From contig CM060912.1 in the NCBI GenBank assembly GCA_030737875.1, positions 460,912,310 to 460,976,309 of the forward strand: a stretch of 64,000 nt of DNA, written 5' to 3'. Shown here one piece after another: positions 12,829 to 24,455 of the stretch; position 1 is the stretch's first letter; each line of letters opens with the position of its first letter. The notes under the pieces are model-generated. The model ran no database searches and had not been told where the DNA came from. It saw only the letters and a program-made list of their open reading frames with translations. Made by a program: the position numbers and the translations under genes. Source of the stretch: Allium sativum (taxonomy: Eukaryota; Streptophyta; Magnoliopsida; Asparagales; Amaryllidaceae).

Positions 12829-12869
12829 AACTCAATCTAGGGCTATACTAACCCTATCTCTATTGAGTT
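12829..12869 (-). other. Conserved two-part leader hairpin of L1
   Basis: On the minus strand: outer stem AACTCAAT/ATTGAGTT (8 bp), internal loop AGAGA opposite a single G, inner stem TAGGG/CCCTA, and an apical loop starting TTAGT. L2 (51622-51660) and L3 (27442-27480) have the same design at the same distance from the primer site. Stem bases differ between L1 and L3 but remain paired. A role in packaging, dimerisation or translation is inference. Confidence 0.7.
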
Positions 12870-12903
12870 ATGCCACAGAGCCAAGGTTATCACTAAACCA
12901 ATA

Positions 12904-12915
12904 GCTCTGATACCA
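12904..12915 (-). other. Primer-binding site of L1
   Basis: TGGTATCAGAGC on the minus strand, two bases from the LTR end TTACA. It is identical to the gypsy element's site at 2176-2187 and to the L2 site. It makes 12918-19090 the 5' LTR. Confidence 0.92.
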
Positions 12916-12917
12916 AC

Positions 12918-15900
12918 TGTAACGACCCACTTTTCAGTACGATTTAAGTTGACATTTAACTCTCCATGTCAACTCAAAATGCACAGAAAGGCAGATTGTT
13001 AATAGAAAGAAGTTAGAGGGTGAGAAGTAGAAAGAAAGAAATATTAGAATAGAAGAAAGAAGAAGAACACATCAGAACCTCACAGTGGAACGAATAAATA
13101 TAATATAACAAATCTCTTTATAAAAGAAACTGTATATATATATATATACATACCATTTATCAGAGTACAACATACATCAATCACAGCGGAAATACACTTT
13201 ATATCTATCGGTGAAGCCTCCTGCTTCCAGCCCCTACAACTCCAAGCGAAACCTAACCTGTAAATATACTTGGTCTGACACGAGCACATTTAAAGCAAAG
13301 CAAAATTCATCCGGATCAGTCTGGAATACTTTCGGTGATAAATTCACAGCACAAACAATTTGTTTAACTTTGAGAAATCTTTTTGAAATAAAGGATAATA
13401 GTAAGACCAGCCCATACATAAACATGGACGGTTTTTACCTTACTATAACCCAAAATATTTTTGAAATCAATATCTTTTCTGATATTATAATAGTGTTTAT
13501 CAAATCACAAATAAATAATAATCTAGTAGAACGCTTGCATCTCACGCTCTACATATATAGTATACAAACAAAACCGCAGGCTCTTATTGGATAATGGATT
13601 CTAACTATGGCAAGGTATGGGACCACCTTCCGATAATGTACCTCCGGAGATAAATACATTGGGGGTTCAACAAGAACGTCTTGCAACTCGGCTCACACAT
13701 GACCGACCCCTCATTTTGCTTGAGAGTACCGAATATATCATTACCACGGTTGGGGGCCAGCCAACCGAACCGATAGCATACATGTATAAAAATATAAAGG
13801 GACAACCGAGGCATTTTATTTCTCCAGATCAGGTAATGATATACCTTAATGGGTGCGACCCACATAGCCATGCTGCCTACCCGATTTTGTGCCATTTCCC
13901 GGTTGATGAGGCTTGAGGTTACGTTTATTTAATAATCAGCACATCTTTAAATGCCACATTGTCAGATCCGTCAAATCACTAATTGACGTCCACAAATACA
14001 CTCTGGGTGTTAAGCAAGAGAATTTCTCCGCCACAAAACTTGGTATATTTGTAAAAATCAACGTACATGATCTTAAGGAAATACTCTGCCACACATCTGT
14101 CCATATAAGTCATCCAGGTACAGGATGAACAGAAGGCACCCTCCTACTGCATCCTAGGAATCACCCTATAGATCAGTAGCGAGTAGTCCTTGCAAATCTG
14201 AAGATTTCAATCATGACAGAATCACAAGTCAAAATATCTCCGGGAGCGACCTAGAGATATCCAACGAGTAGTTCTTCCGCTCATGAGATCCACGGTCTTC
14301 AATGCTCCATCTTCTGATTTCTTCAACATTACTTATTTGCTGGTCGGAATGGTTTACAAATATAAATTTGATCCCGGTCTTTCCGTATCAACAATTGATT
14401 AAAGGCCAGGTTTTGATAGTCGGTTATTTAACTATCAAATCATAATAATAGAGTAAAGTGCATTGGCAGCTCAGGTCCTCTATATTTAAAATATTTCATT
14501 TAAACCATTTCATCGATCTGTTATAATCGATTCCACAAATTTTATCTTATCAAAACTCTTCTGGTTTCGTCACTTGAAAACATTACTCAACTTCTCTTTT
14601 TATCAACTCCTCTTTTTCTTCTTATTTTCCTTATCAGGGAATAGTACTATATTTATTATCACATCTTTTATTTTCCTTTAACTTGAAACATTGTTTATAT
14701 ATATATTCCCAAATCCTTTTTATACTTTCTTAGGTTTGAAATCATTTCAAAAGTTCTACAAATCCATTTTCCATTTCCTTACCATTGGAAATATTTTTAT
14801 ACTTTTATTTTAATCAAAGGATATGGGTTAAATTACCAGAATCATTCCCTTATTATGATTAAACCATTTCACTTAATTTAGTTTTCTGGTGAATACTTAT
14901 TTTTAAAATCATCGCCTTAGGTAAAACCCTTACTATAACTTGGTTTATATGATTTGAATTAAACTTCAAATCCTCACCATACTGATCCATTCCATGCTTT
15001 ATTTCATTTAACAAAAGGATTCCAATCGTAAAGTACTTGCTTTAGTTATAAAAGTAGTTATATTTCTGATTACCTAAAACTAGGATAGTTAATCCATTTT
15101 AAAAGTTTATTTACATAAATGATAAATTCTATTAATCGCCAATAACTCGATAATCACTTTCCTCCACATTACAACTAATATTATCTCTCGATAATAGCGA
15201 AGCCGTTCAAGTTGGGGTATTCTAATTACCTCTCAGACCTTGATCGACATCGTTCTTAACTTAAGATAATACGAGCTTGTAATTTAAAATCAATATTTAA
15301 CTACCTCAAAAATCCAATATATTATACCCATTTCCATTTATCTTGGTTTTATAACCCATTCCCCTTTATTTGAAAATCCACTTTCCATGTTAATTCCTTT
15401 TTCCTCATCGAGTAAACTTTCCAGTCTTACTCACCATTCGAATTCAATATGATTTTTATTAACCATATCTTACATTGGTAATCTCGTCCTAATCTCTTTA
15501 CTTACTTTATTCAATTATCCAATATCCTTTTCACTAATCCATTTAACCATCCCATTTATAACCGCCTCCATTTTTACTTGTTAAAGTCTTCTCGAAATCT
15601 CCACATTTAATTATAAACCACTTTTACCAATTTCGTCTGTAAGCTCGGATTAAAATCCTTTAATAAAACTCTTACTTCACTTGAATCAAAACTTAATGTT
15701 AACTGATCACCTCTTAATTGAATTCCAACTAAAATCATCGTGTATATCTCCTTGGGCCGAGAGTCCTTTATAAACTTATGTTTATAAAATTCTGGAATTT
15801 GTAACAAAATCCCTTTATAACCCTTTTCTTAATTAGAAACTCATTATAACTCGATTTCCTTTTCGGAAAGATAATCCAATAATTCAATCAATAACTTTAA

Positions 15901-18900
15901 TTATTATTAACATAATAGTTTACTTCATTATTAACCGAATAAAGGTAGTTTATTTCCATAAATAAATCATTCCTTAATTAACTTCATTATCAATTAAACG
16001 TAGGATAATTAAATGATTTTACAAAGGTTATTCAATGATAATTAACTTTATAAATAAATAAACAATTCAATAATCACCTAAAATTTTAGTTAATCGATGA
16101 TTAACTAAATTCTACAATATTCGTTAACTTAACGAATATTTTGAAAACCACTGATTTAAATCAATTTAATCCAATCATCGATTTCAAATTTAAACGGTCG
16201 ATCTTTGCCAACCATTTCCTTCTTAAATTAATTAAATAACTTAATTAATTTAAAATATCCGTTAATTGCTTTATAAAAGCAATTATCCCATTTTACTAAC
16301 TCGTCGGTTAGTTTTTGACTGCTATTCATACTTCTCATAAATGACATTAAATTCTTATTATAGAATATTTTAAAAATTCCTATTAAAAACAAAGTTATAA
16401 AGGTATAAACATATTTATAAAATTCTTATTTATTGTTATAACTAAAATAAACTCAGAAATTTAATTTAGTTATAAAATAGATTTTATAACTTAATAACTG
16501 CATCAATTCGCCTGACGACAAACTGATATTTTGAAACAATAGATTTTGGGCCCTCACTGCTAATCACTTAATCAGTACTGTCGATTGATTAAAATATCAA
16601 CAACGATCACATCCATTCAACCATCAATATTCAAACAGTTTCAATGTCAATTTGGGGTTCAATCAGTTGATGTGTAAATAGTATAAAAATAAACAACATC
16701 CATAATATTTGAGGAATCAGCCGGATCCCTCCAACCTGTTCTTCCCTGCACCATAGATTATTATAACATTGATAACATATAATTTGAAATAAATAATTTA
16801 ACGACGATTAACAACAACCATTAAATCAACCATCAACAACCAAGGCAAACAATCAACCAGTGTATATATTTTTAATGATATTTTAATTAAGTGGATTTAT
16901 CACAGCATAGCAGCCCAGAAAAGTGTGAGAATTAACTCACCATTTATTTCGGTTGACGGTTGACATGTTTGCTTCATATAATTTTAAATGGGCGTTTAAA
17001 ATCACATGGAATTCCAACTGTCTCTATTTTCGATCAAACCAGCTTGACAACGTAGTGTCCGTCGCCACGATCCAAACGAGCCCAATTTTGCTGAATTTCA
17101 TTTCCGTACGGAAAATTTACGACTATTTAAAATCTATACTATATATACGATTATTAAAGTAACTTAATTATTAATTAATTAACTTAATTTCATTAATTAC
17201 CTTTTCTTTTAATCCATGGTCCACGTCATCCTTGGATTTCTGCTAACACCGTTTGAATGCGTTTCTACAATCATCTCAGGCCAACCTCGATGTCCTTCTT
17301 CGATCACCGACTCCAGATTAAAAATCCCACTTCCGGCGCCGCCTCAGATGATCTGAAAGCCACCACGACCACTCACCTGCCCCGCCATGTCGAGATTCAC
17401 CTCCGCCCAAAAATCCGACCACCAAGCTGCTTCAGTTCGCCAGGAAAGGCATTCGACCAGAATCCGTTTACACCAGAAATTGCGCCGCCCTGCCCCACTT
17501 CAAGCCACCGCACCGCCGTGGAAACCTCGGCCTCGCCACCCCCTTCAATCTCCCTTCGGACAACACCGCCAGTTCAACCTCCTCCGACCTTAATTCCCCC
17601 AAATTCGATCGGAGCTTTTTCAAAAACCCCCAAAACAGCCTCTCCGTTCATCTCCTAATTTCTTCGACCACCCTTGAAGATAGCCTGCCCCACCACCGCC
17701 AATCGAAAGCCCTTCGTCTCCTTAACATGCTCGCCAAAGCCCAGAACCTAAAATCATCTCCATCTCCTCAAAATCAACAAAGAATGAAAGTTCTTTTTCT
17801 CAGTTTTTGCCAATTTCCGGCCATCACAGTCAACCGTAGGTCCTAAAATTTTGTGTAGAGGTAGATATCAGCTAGATCTACAACTTTGCTTCGAATTCCG
17901 TTGCAAATTTCCATCAGATTGTGAGATATAAATTATTTTGTGAAAGAGGTCTTTTCTGCAAATTTATGGACGAATTTCTTATTTGGGATTTAGGGTTTGG
18001 TGTGTGTGGGAATTTATAATGTGGGAATAATATATTTTAAGTTGATGTGACGCGTGAAGACGACTAACGATATTTACTTCGTGTCTATCGCAATTTCTGA
18101 ACGTTGTTTATTCGCTTCTGTGCTCACATACAAACTCTGTTCGCCATGGAATTGGACGACATAGTATAATTTGACATTACGGTCCTAGTGAAACTTGTTT
18201 CGTCGAATTCCAAGTCCGATTGCTCAAACGGCGCTCATTCATGTCCAAATGGTCGTTTAATTTGCATTTAATTTTGCCACACTCACAGAATAACTCTAAT
18301 TTGCGTGCAACTTGAAAATCTAGCAATAATTTACTGTTGCGGTCCCAATAAAATTTGTTTCGTCGAAAACGGAGGTCGTTTGAATAAAGTCCCCTTTTAA
18401 AGGTCCAATTTGAATTAAAATAAATCAATTTTAAAATACTTCAACATTATTTAAATAAAATACTACAATTGGCCATATACGACCAGAATTTGATATATAT
18501 TCAAAATAAAATGACTCGGGTTGAAATCAAAGTCAGTTTCGATATTTAAAAATATTTTAAAATACTTTATTTTATATAATACATCAATATAATATATAAA
18601 CGAAATCCATAGCGACCTTTTGAAAATTTGATTTGGACATAAAATAAAATCTACAACACGAAAACTCGATTTTTCTCTTTCATTAGAAAAATATTATCAG
18701 ACAGATTCTGGCTTTTCTTATTTTGAGAAAATCCGGCTTATATTGGGCCTTGTACAGCCATTTAAAGTTCAAAATGCAATTTTACGAATTGTCGCGCCGC
18801 TACAGCTCGATTTAAAATTAAATTATAAATTATATGTTCTATCGTCGTTAAATAAACGAAATCGTCAATATAATTCAATATAAACCAATATTAGACCATT

Positions 18901-19090
18901 TCAAACTGCCCATTCACATTACACTGCCAACACAACATTTTCCAATCGTTTGGAAATTAAAGTATTATTTTATTATTAATTTAAATAACATATTCAAAAT
19001 AAAATCGTTAAATTCAATTATTTAAATTCAAATCAATAATTCAAATAAAAAATAATTTAAATAATTGGCCAGAAATTACGGGTCGTTACA
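12918..19090 (-). repeat. L1 5' LTR (6173 bp)
   Basis: Direct copy of 5654-11660 with scattered substitutions and small indels. It holds about 184 bp (13576-13759) missing from the other LTR. That segment matches the corresponding part of the L2 LTR (for example GGAAGGTGGTCCCATA), so it is ancestral. TATA box at 18012-18018 (minus), GC-rich leader about 17750-17270, hairpin string 15948-16290. The open frames here are antisense to the transcript. Confidence 0.9.
15948..16290. repeat. String of different short hairpins (L1 5' LTR)
   Basis: Same string as in the 3' LTR, including the 12-bp-arm inverted repeat at 16116-16140. The ATCAGTTAA/TTAACTGAT hairpin is missing here as one block: sequence passes directly from CCAACCAT to TTCCTTC, losing roughly 38 bp between short CAT repeats. 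Confidence 0.8.
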
Positions 19091-19095
19091 GGGAG
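19091..19095. repeat. Target-site duplication of L1, right copy (gggag)
   Basis: Partner of 5649-5653 (gggcg). The interrupted gypsy LTR resumes here. Confidence 0.7.
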
Positions 19096-19409
19096 CGACA
19101 CATCAGCCAAAACACGTCGTCCAGATCTGGAAAAGGGGTCGACGCCCAAAAGGGGTCGACACCCAATAGACCTATTTTGAATTATGGAATTATTTTATAT
19201 GTATATATATATTTCCTTACGCGTATACAAACTTCTAAGGCTTATAACTTTTTCATACGGTGTCTGATTTAAGCAAACTCGGACTCTATCTCAAGAAGAA
19301 TTCCGAGACGAACGCAATGGCATAACCGGTTTCCCTTAGTTCTTAGTTTTACAATTAAGTATTCTTTAATTCGTTATTTTAATATTCACAGGAAGTATGG
19401 GGTGTTACA

Positions 19410-20955
19410 GTTAAAATTTGAATTTAGTCTATTTTAATTTTGTTTAATGAACGTTATTGGTATTTTAAACTAGTTGTTTTAAAATTGTAAACCTTGGTGC
19501 TATTTTATTGGATAAGTCATAAACTAATTTATTTTATTTGTTTTGAATTTTATTTAATTAATCATCTTTGTATTTAAAGTTATTTTGTTAAATTTTTACT
19601 TTGCTGTATTTTTTAAAGAAATTATTGAAATATGTTGAGAGATCACAGGTTGATTTTCATCTTTTATTCATTTATTCAAACTAGAGGATTTTGATTTAAA
19701 TTAAAAAAATGTGTTTAGTTTTGTTTAAAAAATAGGTGTGAAAATAATGTACAAATACAATAGTTTGGTTTATATGTTTTGTATACACTTAAAATATATT
19801 GGTTTATTTGTTTTTACACTTGTTATTTTGTGCTGAAATTTTACAACACGTGTCTATTTACTTTGTTGTTGTTTCCACGCATGTCCCTTACTTTAATTTT
19901 CACCGTGCCTATTACTTTTTAGTTTGCCCGTCCATTCCTTCTGTTTACTCTTTATTTTCCTCCAAATCATTTTACACCAAATCTGTTTCCTCTCAAATCA
20001 AAGGCCTCCTAGATCAGCCTTCACCTTATCCTTCTCCGCTAGGCTTCCCCGCTTAGCCATTTTGTTTTCCATCGTCTGCCTCCTTCGCCTCTCTTTAAAC
20101 CCGAACTGCCATCTCGTTGATCGGATTGAACCCACAGCAGCTGCAACCTGTCCAAGCCTCTGCACCGTATGCCGTCGTCTGAAGCCGCCACTTCGATCCA
20201 GCCCCAACCACCGCTGTTGACCAGCCAAAGTCGTGACCAAAAAACCCACTGCGATTGCTTCCCTTTGAAACCGCAGCCGAGCCTAGCACCCTTGCCAGTA
20301 GTTTGCGCCAACCGCTTTTGTTGTTCGTTTCAAGGTAAGTGTTCTTACGGTTAAACTTATTTCAGATTGGCTACTTCGTTTTTCACATTTTTAGCAAATA
20401 TGGTTGTTGTGTGCTAATTTCTTTGATGGCTTGAGTTGGATTTTTCTATGCTAGTTGTGGTGTATTACTGATCTTCAGTAGTGAGATTTAAACTTTCATA
20501 TGTAGTTGTATAAGGACTTCATTACGTTCTTGCTACGGTTTTAGCAAGTGATATTGCTTACCATTTTGTAACTTCCTGTTAGCATACACGATGATTTAAA
20601 GGAAATGGGTAAATGGTTAATGATGGATTTGGTTTAGGAAATAAGAAACAACATTTAAGATAAACTGTTGATTCCCCTTAGTACACTAGGAAATAGGAAA
20701 ATGTGTTGACATCCTAGGTGTGACTCGGCTTACCACTGGAAACTAAATGATTAGCCTATACACTGTTATTTTTTGTCTTACTAGGAAAAAGAATATGCCT
20801 TAAAGCTATTACTGTTGATAAACAAACCACTTCTATATATTATGCATGCATACCTTATGGCACTTGAATTATGACATCCGTGTTGTTGTCCATGCTGGAA
20901 TACGTATATATAAATTGCTTGTTCTGTTGTGTGCCATATATATGTTTAGTAGCCC
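19410..20955 (+). other. Unclassified sequence with a transcript-leader look (left half)
   Basis: Unique in the window, between the gypsy LTR end and L3. An AT-rich part is followed by a GC-rich, pyrimidine-rich segment (about 19920-20330) ending CAAGGTAAGT, a strong consensus 5' splice donor, then AT-rich intron-like DNA. The order resembles the L1 and L3 LTRs, so it may be part of another large LTR, or a host 5' UTR exon. No protein domain is recognised. It continues at 34827 beyond L3. If it is an LTR, its start lies left of the window because the gypsy element is inserted in it. Confidence 0.4.
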
Positions 20956-20960
20956 TTTCA
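20956..20960. repeat. Target-site duplication of L3, left copy (tttca)
   Basis: Identical to 34822-34826, directly outside the L3 termini. A perfect pair suggests L3 is a younger insertion than L1 or L2. Confidence 0.9.
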
Positions 20961-21876
20961 TGTAACAACCCGGAAATGCGAGCCAGTTTAATATTTTTAT
21001 TTTGGAAATTTTAGCGAATTTTGAATATTTAAAATGAATCATTTTAAATTATATCGACGAGAAATTTATTTTGAATATATTCAGACGTATATATTATATA
21101 CGTCGTCGTTAGAATATAAATAATTATATATAATTATAAAAGGAATTGAAAATGGCGTGGTAGTTCGATAATTCGATTTCAAACTTCAATTGAATGTACC
21201 GGGTGCAAAACAATCCGGATTTTAGTGAAACCAAAAATAATAGAATCTAATTGAGAATATCTTTCCAACGAATCCGAAAAAATTGAAATTTCATAGCGGA
21301 AATCAAAAGATATGTCCAACTGAAAATTCTGAATAGTCGCTATGGAATTCAGGCCCTTAAAAATAGGAATTTTGCAAACGACCTCGGATTTCGACGAAAC
21401 TGCTTTTGTTGGATCCGTAATGTCAAATTATTGCCAGGTTTCAAATTTCATAACTTTTCGAATCAATATGTGTGCGTGGCATAGGAAAACGCGTTTGACC
21501 AGTTTTAGTTGATTTAATCGACTAGAAATTGGTCATTTTTCAAACGGTCTTAGAATTCGACGAAACTAGTTTTGTTAGAACCGTATCGTCAATACGAAGC
21601 TAGAAAATATTTTTCGAGAATTTTTAGAGTTAGTATGTGACCCCGGTAAATTGAAATGCGTGTTCAAATTCAATATATAGAGTTATATGTTGATTTTAAC
21701 GAACATAGATCGAAACGATTGAATCGACTTGCGATACATATCCCATTGTGATCGGAATGGGGGTAATTAGCTATTGACGACAGGCGGTGGGCCTCGTTTT
21801 GAGGTCGAAAATAAAAGTTGCTTTTTTGAATTAAATAAAATAAAACCCTTCTCTCTCTTTCCTTTTAACTCCTTTG

Positions 21877-22158
21877 CCCCCCCCCCCCCGTCAGTTCATT
21901 GTCGATATAGAAGAAGAAGAAAAAAAACGCAACGCCGCCACCGTCGAGGATCGATCCCCCCCCCCCCCCCCCCGTGCTGACGTCGCCTCCTCCTCCTTCT
22001 TCCTCCACCTCGCAGTCTCCCCTAGCCTCTTCGATCCACGCACAAACCCCCACCTCGATCCCCTCTTCTCCTTCCACTGTCCTCCTCAGCCTCGCCGCCA
22101 ACACCCCTTTGCCCTCCTCAGCCAAACTGAAAACCGCACCTCTGAACCCCCCCCCCCC
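21877..22158 (+). repeat. Three poly-C tracts in the L3 leader (5' LTR)
   Basis: Runs of 13 C (21877-21889), 18 C (21956-21973) and 12 C (22147-22158) within the GC-rich leader. The 3' LTR has 16, 16 and 9 C at the same places (29297-29312, 29378-29393, 29577-29585). The lengths differ between copies while positions are kept. Confidence 0.85.
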
Positions 22159-22321
22159 TTGTTATAGAAAAAAACATTGTAAGTTTTTCTTTGCCTTGTT
22201 TATTTATATGACTTTTAGAGTACATAAAAGTTTGATTTTTATTTGATGGAAAGCTTGTATTTTTATTAGAAAAAATATAGGATTCTTATATTGTTTTTAA
22301 ATAAAGATTTGTTCTTGAAAA

Positions 22322-23050
22322 GGCGGATTTTTCTATATTGAATAACAAGGTAAAAATTAGATTTTTCTATATTGAATAACAAGGTAAAAATTAGATTTTT
22401 ATATATTGAATAACGAAATAAAAATTAGATTTTTATATTTTGAATAACGAAATAAAAATTCAATTTTTATATATTGAATAGCAAAGTAAAAACGCGATTT
22501 TTATGTAGAGAGGAGCGTTATAAAAATATAATTTTTATATAGAAGTTAGAAAGAAATATACGATTTTCATATAGAGGTAGTGATGAAAATTCTACTTTTA
22601 CATTATAGAAGTAGTGACGAAAATATGATTTTTACATTATAGGAGTGTTAAAAATATGACCTTTATATAGTAGAAGATATAAAAACACTATTTTTATATA
22701 AGCAGTGTATTGAAAATAAAATTTCTATATAATAGAGAATATAAAAATATAATCTTTATATTTGAAAAGGCGAAATCTTTATATAGAGAATAGCAGTGTA
22801 AAAATAGAATTTTTATCTGTATAGTAGCAATGTAAAAATAGAATTTTTATCTAGCAATGTAAAAATAGAATCTTTACGTATATAGTAGCGATGTAAAAAT
22901 AGAATTTTTATCTATATAGTAGCGATGTAAAAATAGAATTTTTATCTATATAGTACCGATGTAAAAATATAATTTTTATCTATATAGTAACAATATAAAA
23001 ATATGATTTTTATATACATAGCAACAATATAAAAATGTGATTTTAATATA
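22322..23050 (+). repeat. Array of about 20 hairpin units, 34-bp period (5' LTR)
   Basis: The most regular part (22800-22990) repeats a 34-bp unit with GTAGCGATG and a short inverted repeat TAAAAAT-AGA-ATTTTTA. Earlier units keep the same inverted core, with different three-base centres (TAG, TCA, CGC, ATA) and different linkers (ATTGAATAACGAAA). Each unit can form a 6-7 bp hairpin. The array follows directly after the GC-rich leader. The solo LTR has a decayed version at about 41780-42300. Confidence 0.9.
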
Positions 23051-24296
23051 TGTAGTGGCTACGGTCAACGAAGGTGACAAAAAGCGAAAACAGTGAAGAT
23101 TTCCTACATTAGAAGTGTCATGGAATTGGTTTAGCTATCGGTGAGAACTTCTCACTCAAAATTTTCTTTTCTAGTTATAAATATATATACTAGGATGCAG
23201 ACGGTGTTTAGTAGCACCCGACACCCGTCATCCACAGACCATGTATGGCTTGTTTGTTCGATTGATGTGTTGTGAAAAGTGTTTGTGATGTTGATGTGAA
23301 ATAGATAAAAATATATATTCATAGGTTGAATAAAATAATTTGGTCGTTAAAAATATAATTTTTAACGTGAGTGTGAATAAATAAATATTCATTTACAAAC
23401 CAGACAGTTTGTTTATGTACACCTATTTGAAGGACATTGATTGGGACGATAAATTTTACACATCGCCCAACTGCACAAATAAGAATCTGTGTTTGTTGAT
23501 TTGAAACCCCACACGGGTATTGGGATAAAATACGGCATACACTAATCCCAATAATTAGTTGTATGTCGATTGATTGATTGATAGGCTGTTATGAGCGTTA
23601 GATATCTATATTTGATGCTTATACAGTGTAGTGAACTTTGGATGATGGTTGATTATTTATCGTTGCTATTATATACATGTGTTGTATGGAATCCATATAA
23701 TTAACTTTATATGGTAATTGATTGGGCCTCATTCCAATTGGGAAAATAAAGAATATTATAAAATAAAGGTTCATGTGTTGACAGTACTCATCCGTTGAGA
23801 TTAGTCATGTGTTGAACGAAATATTTTAAAAATAAAATTTACATCTTTATCATATATAAAATTAGAAATTAACTGGAAAATAGATGAGATGAGTGGTCTC
23901 CTGGATATTGATCTGATGTTGGTTTCGGCCTTCGGGGTTAAATATTTAGGGAATCGTTCTCTTACTAATTTACGGTTGGAGTCTGATTCGAAATCAAACG
24001 ATAGATATCACAATTTTGTAAAATATATTGAATAACAAAAATAGTCACATGTGGACAGTACTCATTCGTTGAGATTAGTCATGTGTTGACAAAAATATAG
24101 ATTCACGTATTGATTAGAATAAATATTCATTTGTTGAATAGAATAACGAAGTTATTGAAAAATATAAAGCCGTGTTGGTTAGAGGTACGCTATTTTGACG
24201 CGAACGATGTTTATATCGATTATATTCATTTTTATAATGAATATTGAAAAGAGATAGAAATCGAATATTTATAGTAGGAATTCGAATTGAATTAAA

Positions 24297-24455
24297 TAGA
24301 TAATAAAACGAGTTCGAATTGAATTGAATATAAAACGAGTTCGAATTGAATTGAATATAAAACGAATTCGAATTGAATTGAATATAAAACGAATTCGAAT
24401 TGAATTGAATATAAAACGAATTCGAATTGAATTGAATATATAATGAATTCAAATT
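24297..24455 (+). repeat. 27-bp tandem array, five copies (5' LTR)
   Basis: Unit: GAATTCGAATTGAATTG followed by AATATAAAAC. It includes the palindrome AATTCGAATT. Because 27 is divisible by three, the minus strand has an open frame repeating the nine residues FNSNSFYIQ. I read this as a by-product of the unit length. The 3' LTR has one more unit. Confidence 0.9.

Larger units (their letters stand above)
11661..12917 (-). other. L1 interior, non-coding
   Basis: About 1.26 kb between the two LTRs, AT-rich, with no open frame of note and no retroviral domain. From the primer-binding site inward (12915 leftward) it has a stem-loop overlapping the primer site, then a 41-nt two-part hairpin at 12869-12829. 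The distal part resembles the L2 interior (AAATTTAAGGTGTTAGAAAATTTT-like stretch near 11850), so some non-coding sequence has been kept between families. Confidence 0.8.
5654..19090 (-). mobile_element. Element L1: non-autonomous LTR retrotransposon with giant LTRs
   Basis: A complete 13.4-kb element on the minus strand. It has two LTRs of 6007 and 6173 bp, a 1257-bp interior, a tRNA-Met primer-binding site, a polypurine tract, and a near-perfect 5-bp TSD. Both LTRs start TGTAACGACCC and end GGGTCGTTACA on either strand. No gag, protease, RT, RNase H or integrase is visible, so it must have been moved by another element's proteins. The LTRs account for about 91% of the length. It sits inside the 5' LTR of a gypsy element with similar ends (TGTAACACCCC) and the same primer site. 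The nearest known category is LARD, though described LARDs have longer interiors. Confidence 0.9.
2190..19409 (-). mobile_element. 5' LTR of the Ty3/gypsy element, split by element L1
   Basis: The LTR begins with TGTAACACCCC at 2190 and ends with GGGGTGTTACA at 19409, giving inverted termini TGTAACACCCC/GGGGTGTTACA. Its sequence is only 2190-5653 plus 19091-19409, about 3.8 kb. Everything between is element L1, which left near-identical 5-bp duplications at the junctions (gggcg and gggag). A long LTR, tRNA-Met primer site and TGTAACACCCC ends fit a Tekay-like chromovirus. The LTR carries tandem arrays (separate entries). The target duplication at 19410-19414 (gttaa) cannot be checked because the far LTR is outside the window. 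Confidence 0.82.

Noticed and set aside
17257..17658. Proline-rich open frame of 133 codons, with frames at 9857-10160
   Set aside because: It is antisense to the GC-rich L1 leader. The copy in the other LTR is broken by stops, and low-complexity GC-rich DNA readily gives such frames.
23890..23940. CTGATG followed by a TTCGGCCTTCGGGG stretch as a hammerhead ribozyme (retrozyme-like)
   Set aside because: The conserved CTGATGA...GAAA core is not complete and the stems do not form. LTR size also differs from retrozymes.
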